From contig CALEGA010000072.1 in the NCBI GenBank assembly GCA_937876715.1, positions 1 through 6,165 of the forward strand: a stretch of 6,165 bases of DNA, read 5' to 3'. This document shows positions 1-4,776 of this stretch, in pieces. The notes beneath the pieces are model-generated. The model did no database searches. It saw only the letters and a program-made list of their open reading frames with translations, and was not told where the DNA came from. Each line of letters starts with the position of its first letter. Position 1 is the first letter of the stretch. Origin of the DNA: an uncultured Candidatus Saccharibacteria bacterium (lineage in GTDB: Bacteria; Patescibacteriota; Saccharimonadia; Saccharimonadales; Saccharimonadaceae). Both the position numbers and the translations under genes were made by a program.

Positions 1-436
1 CGGTGACGGTGTCGTCGTCATAGACCGTGAAGCCGGCGGCGCGAGCGACAGCGTAAGGTTCAAAGCTAGTGACTTGAGCAAAGTGGGAGTTGATGCCATC
101 ATAGATGAGAACGGGGTGAGAGCGGTAGATGTTGATGAAGTATTGGTCGGCGTCAATGGCGACATCGAGCGCTGGGCTGACGGCGTCGGTGGGGTCGAGG
201 GTGAGGTTGAGACGTTCGAGGACTTCGGCGACGGTCTTGGCATCGGTTTTGACGGTTTTTTTGTTCTCGCCGTCAAAGACGGTGACGAAGTGGTTAGCGT
301 CGGAGGAGACATATTCAACTTCCTCTTCGGTGTCGGCGAAAGAGGTGGTCGGTGCGAGTCTCATACCAAGAATAAAAAATCCGACTATCAAAAGAAAGCC
401 AACAACAATAATCAGTTTTTCGGATTTAATCCGCAT
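1..436 (-). CDS. Membrane-anchored tandem DUF348 (ubiquitin-like) protein, N-terminal part, truncated by window edge
   Basis: The open frame starts at ATG 436 and runs off the left edge after 145 codons. Residues 1-6 are short and basic. Residues 8-27 form a hydrophobic segment (signal anchor or uncleaved signal peptide), followed by an acidic linker (EEEVEY), so the rest should lie outside the cell. Residues about 50-107 match the DUF348 pattern seen in YabE/Rpf-type wall proteins: VTVFDG, then KTVKTDAKTVAEVLERLNL, an acidic D-x-V-SPALD stretch and an I-x-I-YR end. A second, diverged copy starts near 108 (PVLIYDG, then AVARAAGFTV). In other bacteria such repeats precede G5 and 3D or lysozyme-like catalytic domains; the catalytic part, if any, is outside the window, so the enzymatic role is unknown. 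The start is supported by a strong promoter whose -10 ends six bases before the ATG. Confidence 0.75.
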   Translation of the reverse strand, partial: MRIKSEKLIIVVGFLLIVGFFILGMRLAPTTSFADTEEEVEYVSSDANHFVTVFDGENKKTVKTDAKTVAEVLERLNLTLDPTDAVSPALDVAIDADQYFINIYRSHPVLIYDGINSHFAQVTSFEPYAVARAAGFTVYDDDTVT

Positions 437-442
437 ATTTAT

Positions 443-471
443 ATTATACTAAATTTCTAGCGGTTTGTCCA
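443..471 (-). promoter_or_regulatory. Strong leaderless promoter of the DUF348 gene
   Basis: The coding strand shows TGGACA (471-466, 5 of 6 to the -35 consensus), a 17-bp spacer, and a perfect TATAAT (448-443). Six bases then separate the -10 from the ATG at 436, so transcription should begin at or next to the start codon. The -35 lies inside the last codons of the protease gene, and the spacer contains its TAG stop (451-449). No Shine-Dalgarno sequence is present. Confidence 0.7.
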
Positions 472-820
472 TCTGCGGGTCACGGGAGTGGTTGATGTCG
501 TCGTAGGTGTTGATGACTTTGTGGTCGGGTTCGATGCCGGTTTTGTCGATGGTGTTGCCGTTTGGCGTGTACCAGTGGGCGGAGGTGACCTTGAGAGTAG
601 TGCCGGAGGAAAGATTGAGCATAGATTGGACGACGCCTTTGCCATAGGTGGTTTCGCCGACGATGGTTGCCTTGTTATAGTCTTTGAGGGCGCCGGCGAC
701 GATTTCCGAGGCGGAGGCAGTGTTGCCGTTGACGAGGACGACGGTTTTGAGGTTGGCGAAGAGTGCTTTGCCGCGGAGGGCGTAAGTGATGTCGTCGATG
801 ACGGAGAATTTGGCTTTTTG

Positions 821-870
821 CCCAGTTAAAAGACTGTGCCGATATCATTGCACTGCCTGTGATGGGTGCC
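821..870. other. 50-bp extra segment inside ctp, bounded by CCC triplets
   Basis: CCC occurs at 821-823 and again at 871-873; deleting the 50 bases between equivalent points joins the two protease frames precisely (reading S-E-G-Q-K-A-K across the junction). The segment lacks the strong preference for C in third codon positions seen on both sides. It contains the palindrome GATATC and small inverted motifs: CAGT/ACTG around a six-base loop, and GTGC at 836, GCAC at 850, GTGC at 866. I do not recognise its origin. It could be a small insertion, a scar of an excised element, or an assembly error. Confidence 0.6.
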
Positions 871-1695
871 CCCTTCTGAAATCAGAACTTTGTCGCCGTC
901 GAGCCAAAGGCTGAGGAGGTCACGCGCGGCGGAGACGTAGCCGCCACCGTTACCGCGGAGGTCGAGGATTATTTTTTGCGTGCCTTTGTTTAGGATTTCG
1001 TTAGCGAAGCTTTGGACGAGAGTGCCGGTGTCGGTATCGAAGCGGTTGATGGTGATGATGGCGGTGTTGTTTTTCTTATAATCAACATAGGCGGAGACGT
1101 TGTTAATGGTTTCGCGGGTGAGGTCGAAAGATTTTTCTTTGCCGTCGCGGACGACGGTGAGCTTGACCTTGGTGCCGGCGGCGCCGCGGATTTTGTTAGC
1201 GATGTCTTCGGTTGACCAAGTATAGACTTCTTCGTCGTCGATTTTATAGATGATGTCGCCGGCGAGGACGCCTGCCTTGCGAGCGGGGTTGTCGGGGAGG
1301 GTGCGGAGGACGCGGGTGTAGCCGTCGCGCAAGCCCATTTCGATACCGACGCCGGCGCCGACGTCGCCGTGGAGCATATCGTTAAATTCGGTGGACTCCT
1401 CTTTGTCCATATAAACGGTATAAACGTCACCAACCGCTTCGACGAGACCGTGTTTAGCGCCGTCGATGATGGCCGACTTGTCGATGTCGCCGTCATAGTT
1501 CGTGACGAGAGAGTTATAAACTTCGTTAAGTTCGTTCCAAGAAATGTTAGAGTTGCCAGAAACTTTACCGCCGAGATAGGGCGCGTAATTATTCCAGCTG
1601 ACGCCGAGAATAACGCCGACGATAAGGGCGACGGCTGCGCCAACAATAGCGCTGGCAAGTTTAACCTTTTTTGCCTTCCAATCTATTTTTGCCAT
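826..1695 (-). CDS. Translatable 5' part of the broken ctp gene: anchor plus PDZ, no catalytic dyad
   Basis: As the sequence stands, translation from ATG 1695 gives 289 residues and ends at TAA 828-826. The product keeps the membrane anchor, PDZ domain and the first half of the S41 fold. Its last residues (about 276 onward, beginning GTHHRQC) come from the extra 50 bases and resemble no part of the family. It lacks the catalytic Ser and Lys, so it could bind protein C-termini but not cut them. The downstream half has no ATG, GTG or TTG in its frame before the nucleophile motif, so it cannot plausibly be made on its own as an active enzyme. If the extra bases are an artefact, this entry should be replaced by the full-length gene. 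Confidence 0.5.
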   Translation of the reverse strand: MAKIDWKAKKVKLASAIVGAAVALIVGVILGVSWNNYAPYLGGKVSGNSNISWNELNEVYNSLVTNYDGDIDKSAIIDGAKHGLVEAVGDVYTVYMDKEESTEFNDMLHGDVGAGVGIEMGLRDGYTRVLRTLPDNPARKAGVLAGDIIYKIDDEEVYTWSTEDIANKIRGAAGTKVKLTVVRDGKEKSFDLTRETINNVSAYVDYKKNNTAIITINRFDTDTGTLVQSFANEILNKGTQKIILDLRGNGGGYVSAARDLLSLWLDGDKVLISEGGTHHRQCNDIGTVF

Positions 1696-1701
1696 TCTTT
1701 T

Positions 1702-1710
1702 ATTGTAGCA
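1702..1710 (-). promoter_or_regulatory. Extended -10 promoter of ctp, leaderless
   Basis: The coding strand reads TGC followed by TACAAT (1710-1702), an extended -10 element. Six bases (AAAAGA) then precede ATG 1695. A good -35 is not visible at 17 bp, which is normal for extended -10 promoters. There is no Shine-Dalgarno. The element lies just past the TAA of the CHAP gene (1719-1717) and would make GTG 1713 an unlikely start. Confidence 0.5.
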
Positions 1711-1716
1711 CACTTT

Positions 1717-2850
1717 TTACCAAGCGCGTTGGTCAAAGTGGATGAAAACTAAGCCATAGGTGGAAACGCCGGTGCGATAGCCGTAGTCACCAGGGAGATG
1801 TGAGAGGGAGGAGCCGTAGTTGTTATATTCGGAGAGGTTGATGGTGCCGTCAGCATTGACGCCCTCGACCCACATAACGTGGCCATAGGCGCCGGCGTTA
1901 GAGACAGCGACGGTGAACGGTGCGGGATTGCGATCAACGACGTAACCACGGGCGACGGCGGATTCGTCCCAAGAGTAGGCGTTACCCCAGTAAGAAATAT
2001 CGACACCCCAAAATTCGTTCGCTTTGTAGCCGGCATAGTGGACGCATTGGCAGACGTATCCCCAGCGGTCGCTCCACCAGAGGTTTTGGGCGGGACAGAC
2101 GGATTGCCACGGATAAGTGTTGATGCCGATGGCGGCGACACCGGAGCTGTTCAGGCGGGCGATTTCTTCGGCGATTTGCTTTTCCTTTTCGCGACGAGCT
2201 TCTTCAGCTTCGGCGGAGTAGTTGGCGGCGTTGTTTTGATATTGCGCAATGAGACGGTTTTGCTCGGCGCGCTTTTGTTTAATGACTTCTTTCTGGTTTT
2301 TTTGATCGACAACGAGACGGTCAACTTCTGCCTTGTCGGCTTCGAGTTCTTCTTTGACTGCCTTGATGTTCTTGGCGCTGATGTTGATTTGCTGTTTAAC
2401 GGTTTCGGCACGAGTTTGGCGTTCGGTGAGGTCGGAAATGCTGTTGCTACCTGCGAGAATGAGAATAGTGTCGGGTTCGGAATCGAAATAGTTGTCAACG
2501 AGGAGGGAGGCGAGGGCGTTTTTTTGCAACTCGAGCTTTTCTTCGTTCGCCTTAATTTTGAGGTCGAGGTCGGCACCAACCGCTTCGTTACTTTTAATTT
2601 TTGCTTCGAGGGCATAGATTTCTAGCTCGAGACCCTGGACGACTTCCTCGAGAGACTTGGCGGCGGCGGCGGCATCGGCGGCTTTTTGGCGCGCTTCGGC
2701 TTCGCGAGCAGCGGCGGCTTTACATTCGTCGGAAGTGCAGAAGTCGATGGCGGAGACGGGATTTTTGAAACGGACAATTACGGTAACGGTAGAAACAACC
2801 ATAACAAGGATGGCGACCAAAATGATTTTGAGTCTTCTAAGCATTACCAT
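1717..2850 (-). CDS. Coiled-coil CHAP-domain peptidoglycan hydrolase, PcsB/CwlO-like FtsEX partner
   Basis: This is a likely extracellular wall hydrolase of 377 residues from ATG 2850. It has an N-terminal hydrophobic anchor or signal (about 4-27), a Cys pair at about 38 and 43, and a long Ala/Glu/Lys-rich coiled coil (about 40-230) interrupted near 118-145 by LLVDNYFDSEPDTILILAG and SDLTERQ, the type of break seen in PcsB and CwlO coiled coils. A linker leads to a C-terminal CHAP domain (about 245-377). The probable triad is Cys269 (in CQCVHYAGYKA), His324 (in YGHVMWVEG) and Glu341 (in SEYNN). CHAP enzymes cut peptide or amide bonds in peptidoglycan. The gene lies directly after ftsX, and in streptococci, bacilli and mycobacteria FtsEX activates such coiled-coil hydrolases; that this one is the partner is inference. 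Start is uncertain: GTG 2865 overlaps the ftsX TAG, ATG 2844 is also possible, and none has a Shine-Dalgarno. Confidence 0.85.
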   Translation of the reverse strand: MVMLRRLKIILVAILVMVVSTVTVIVRFKNPVSAIDFCTSDECKAAAAREAEARQKAADAAAAAKSLEEVVQGLELEIYALEAKIKSNEAVGADLDLKIKANEEKLELQKNALASLLVDNYFDSEPDTILILAGSNSISDLTERQTRAETVKQQINISAKNIKAVKEELEADKAEVDRLVVDQKNQKEVIKQKRAEQNRLIAQYQNNAANYSAEAEEARREKEKQIAEEIARLNSSGVAAIGINTYPWQSVCPAQNLWWSDRWGYVCQCVHYAGYKANEFWGVDISYWGNAYSWDESAVARGYVVDRNPAPFTVAVSNAGAYGHVMWVEGVNADGTINLSEYNNYGSSLSHLPGDYGYRTGVSTYGLVFIHFDQRAW

Positions 2851-2856
2851 AACTAT

Positions 2857-2885
2857 AGAATACACTATTTAGAGGGATTGCGCAA
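2857..2885 (-). promoter_or_regulatory. Possible weak promoter of the CHAP gene
   Basis: TTGCGC (2885-2880), a 17-bp spacer and TATTCT (2862-2857) lie six bases before ATG 2850, repeating the spacing seen at ftsE, ctp and the DUF348 gene. Both boxes are poor matches, and an overlapping TATAGT lies seven bases before ATG 2844. Cotranscription with ftsX is equally possible, so this is a tentative call resting on the shared geometry. Confidence 0.25.
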
Positions 2886-3899
2886 GTACTTCTGAATAGC
2901 GAGGCGAGCCGAGAGCGTGCCAATTAACATTCCAACGACAATCATAGCGAGGATGACGAGAATGATTTTGTTTGACTCGAGAATGTTGGCGACGGTGTCG
3001 ATGTTGATGCCATATTTGGCGAGGCGCGGTTCAAGGAAGTGGAAACCAAGATAGCCGAGACCGGCAGCAAGGAGACCGGAGACGAGTCCGGAGAATTGCG
3101 CTTCGACGAGGAACGGTCCGCGGATGAAGTAGCCGTCAGCACCGACGAGCTTCATCATATAGATTTCTTCGCGGCGGGAGAAGATTGCCATACGGATAGT
3201 ATTGAAAATGACGAGGATGGAGATGACGATGAAAATGGCGGAGAGGACGATGCCGCCGGTGGTGGCGATATTTGCCCAGCGAGTGATAGTGGCGATTTCC
3301 GCTTGGTTGACGTCGTAAGTCGGTTCAACGGTTTCGTCGAGATTTTTGACGAAGTTGATGTCGGAGCTGACGATGTTTTTGATGGAGTCGAGATTTTCGG
3401 TGTCATAAACTTTGAGACGCATGGTGGATTGCATCGTGGAAATCATAGTCGAACGCATATCCATCGTCGGGTCTTCAAGAGTTTCGATTAAGAGTTCGTT
3501 GTCCTTGTTTTCTTCAAGGAAGTTGGCGTATTCTTCTTCGCTGGTACGGGTTTCGATGCTCTTGACGTTTGGGTCGTTGCTCATTACTTCTTTCAACACT
3601 TCGAGGGTTTCTTTCCCTGTTCCTGGTTTAAAGAAGAGGGTGATGTCAATTTTGTCGCGCATAGTGGCAGCGGTTTCGGCGAGGACGACGCTGGCGACGA
3701 GGGTGACAGAGAGGGCGAGGAGGGTGATAGTCATAACGAGGGTGGCGGCGGTGGAGAGCCAGATGTTGCGTCCGAAGTTGATGGCGCCGTATTTGACAAC
3801 GCGGCGAACAGAGCGCGCCTTTTTAGTGCGACCGTTCTTGGTGAGAGTCTTGAGGTTTTTCTTGGTCAGTTGTTTTTCGAGTTTTTTCTTGGTGGTCAT
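2865..3899 (-). CDS. ftsX: Cell division protein FtsX, ABC-type permease-like subunit
   Basis: FtsX is the membrane half of FtsEX, which uses ATP hydrolysis in the cytoplasm to activate a wall hydrolase outside rather than to transport a substrate. The protein has 344 residues. The cytoplasmic N-terminus (1-46) is very Lys/Arg-rich. Four membrane segments are visible at about 47-75, 209-232, 265-288 and 309-330. The large extracellular domain is 76-205. The family hallmark FNTIRMAIFSRREEIYMMKLVGA follows segment 2 at about 232-254, then IRGPFLVEA. The extracellular domain carries three consecutive S-T-M-x units (150-161). Its ATG shares one base with the ftsE TAA, which with the GAAGG sequence upstream implies coupled translation. 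Its TAG abuts the CHAP gene start region. The identification is secure; the hydrolase partner is inferred from the neighbour. Confidence 0.95.
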   Translation of the reverse strand: MTTKKKLEKQLTKKNLKTLTKNGRTKKARSVRRVVKYGAINFGRNIWLSTAATLVMTITLLALSVTLVASVVLAETAATMRDKIDITLFFKPGTGKETLEVLKEVMSNDPNVKSIETRTSEEEYANFLEENKDNELLIETLEDPTMDMRSTMISTMQSTMRLKVYDTENLDSIKNIVSSDINFVKNLDETVEPTYDVNQAEIATITRWANIATTGGIVLSAIFIVISILVIFNTIRMAIFSRREEIYMMKLVGADGYFIRGPFLVEAQFSGLVSGLLAAGLGYLGFHFLEPRLAKYGINIDTVANILESNKIILVILAMIVVGMLIGTLSARLAIQKYLRNPSK

Positions 3900-4741
3900 T
3901 ACACTACCTTCTTTCGTGCGCGCGGTTTCTTAGCGGCGGGAGCTTTGACGGGTTTTGTTTTTGGTTTTGGCGCTGAGGTGATGGTGGTACGTTCGGACTT
4001 GAGGGCGAAGCCTGGTGCTTTCGGGCGGTCGTCGATTAGGATTTCTGGCTCGCCGTCTAGCTTATAGATGCCGTGGGTCTTTTGGTCGGCGACGATGCGA
4101 CCGTTTTTGAGGGTAACGACGCGCTTGTCGAGGTTATTGACGATGGTCTCGTCGTGGGTGGTGACGAGGACGGTGGTGCCGAAGTCGTTGATTTTTTGGA
4201 GCAGGGTGATGATTTCGGTGCGGGTGAGCTTGTCGAGGTTGCCGGTCGGCTCGTCGGCGATGAGGATTTTCGGTTGGCGAGCGACGGAGCGGGCGATAGA
4301 AACGCGCTGTTGTTGACCGCCGGAGAGCTGAGCGGGGAATTTGTTAGCTTGGTCAGTGAGACCGACCAGTTCGAGGACTTTCGGGACGGTGTGCTTGATT
4401 TCGCGGGTGGACATACCGGCGATTTCGAGAGCAAAGGCGACGTTTTCATAGACGGTTCTTCTCGGCAGGAGTTTGAAATCTTGGAAGACGACGCCGAGAC
4501 GGCGGCGATAGTGCGGAATGTGGCGACGCTTGATGTAGTCGAGGTCGATGCCGCCGATGATGATTTTACCCATATCGGGGTCTTCTTCCTTGGTAATCAT
4601 TTTCATCAAGGTAGATTTGCCAGCGCCGGATTTACCGACGAGAAAGACGAATTCGTTAGGCTCGATGTGCAAAGAGACGTCGTCAAGAGCGGGCTTTTTA
4701 TCGCCCGGGTAAATCTTAGTGACGTGGTCGAGCAGTATCAT
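3899..4741 (-). CDS. ftsE: Cell division ATP-binding protein FtsE with extra basic C-terminal tail
   Basis: FtsE is the cytoplasmic ATPase of FtsEX. All ABC ATPase motifs are present: Walker A GKSGAGKST (36-44), Q-loop Gln87 (VFQDFKLL), signature LSGGQQQR (139-146), Walker B ILIADEPTGNLD (159-170, catalytic Glu164), and H-loop His196. FQDFKLLPRRTVYENVAFAL is a typical FtsE block. The protein is 280 residues, whereas most FtsE proteins end near 220-230. The extra 55-60 residues are rich in Lys, Pro, Ala and Arg and end in PRARKKVV. The tail is encoded with the same base composition as the core and runs straight into the ftsX start, so it looks native rather than added. The start at 4741 is the first ATG and lies six bases after a good -10 box. 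Identification is secure; the role of the tail is unknown. Confidence 0.95.
   Translation of the reverse strand: MILLDHVTKIYPGDKKPALDDVSLHIEPNEFVFLVGKSGAGKSTLMKMITKEEDPDMGKIIIGGIDLDYIKRRHIPHYRRRLGVVFQDFKLLPRRTVYENVAFALEIAGMSTREIKHTVPKVLELVGLTDQANKFPAQLSGGQQQRVSIARSVARQPKILIADEPTGNLDKLTRTEIITLLQKINDFGTTVLVTTHDETIVNNLDKRVVTLKNGRIVADQKTHGIYKLDGEPEILIDDRPKAPGFALKSERTTITSAPKPKTKPVKAPAAKKPRARKKVV
3907..3914 (-). promoter_or_regulatory. Shine-Dalgarno-like site of ftsX
   Basis: AAAGAAGG (3914-3907) sits seven bases before the ftsX ATG at 3899, inside the last codons of ftsE. It is the only convincing ribosome binding site in the window. It supports start 3899 and contrasts with the other genes, whose starts sit next to promoter boxes. 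Confidence 0.5.
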
Positions 4742-4747
4742 AAGACT

Positions 4748-4776
4748 ATAATACCATAAACGGAATTATTGTTCAA
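4748..4776 (-). promoter_or_regulatory. Leaderless promoter of ftsEX
   Basis: TTGAAC (4776-4771), a 17-bp spacer and TATTAT (4753-4748, preceded by the extended -10 motif TGG) lie six bases before the ftsE ATG at 4741. The -35 lies in the last prfB codons and the spacer contains the prfB TAA (4768-4766). No Shine-Dalgarno precedes ftsE. The spacing equals that at the DUF348 gene. Confidence 0.6.

Larger units (their letters stand above)
449..1695 (-). pseudogene. ctpA: S41-family carboxyl-terminal processing protease (CtpA-like), frame broken by about 50 extra bases
   Basis: This is a membrane-anchored serine protease of the C-terminal processing family, which trims or degrades envelope proteins. 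From ATG 1695: basic N-terminus, transmembrane anchor about 14-34, N-terminal helical part, PDZ domain about 110-195 (GVGIEMG, then NPARKAGVLAGDII), and the start of the S41 core (IITINRFDTDTG, DLRGNGGGY at 246-254). The frame then meets TAA at 828-826. The second half continues in another frame to TAG 451-449 and holds the family's nucleophile motif (TASASEI), general-base motif (TYGKG) and C-terminal YTPNG and GIEPD motifs. Omitting 821-870 joins both halves into 398 residues, normal for the family, with Ser311 and Lys336 spaced by 25 as in E. coli Prc. ATG 1695 is preferred to GTG 1713 because GTG overlaps the likely promoter. An assembly or sequencing error is an alternative to a real mutation. 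Confidence 0.8.

Noticed and set aside
457..645. 62-codon minus-strand frame as a separate small gene
   Set aside because: It is an out-of-frame reading of the catalytic half of ctp, whose true frame carries TASASEI, TYGKG and GIEPD motifs.
826..852. Programmed -1 frameshift explaining the ctp break
   Set aside because: The only window where both frames are open lacks a slippery X-XXY-YYZ heptamer; the A-rich run (CAAAAAG) lies beyond the TAA, and the segment between has no family-like residues in any frame.
1696..1713. GTG 1713 as the ctp start
   Set aside because: It lies upstream of, and overlaps, the extended -10 element that sits six bases before ATG 1695; the extra six residues add nothing family-like.
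1879..2625. 248-codon open frame on the plus strand, antisense to the CHAP gene
   Set aside because: Low-complexity Gly/Val/Asp/Phe-rich translation typical of reading C-ending codons backwards; the minus strand carries a clear CHAP protein over the same bases.
2659..2720. GGC/GCG triplet-rich run as a DNA repeat
   Set aside because: It encodes the Ala-rich start of the coiled coil (AAAREAEARQKAADAAAAAK) with mixed codons; imperfect and explained by protein composition.
4073..4759. 228-codon open frame on the plus strand, antisense to ftsE
   Set aside because: Antisense shadow of a gene with all ABC ATPase motifs; no recognisable domain or start signal.
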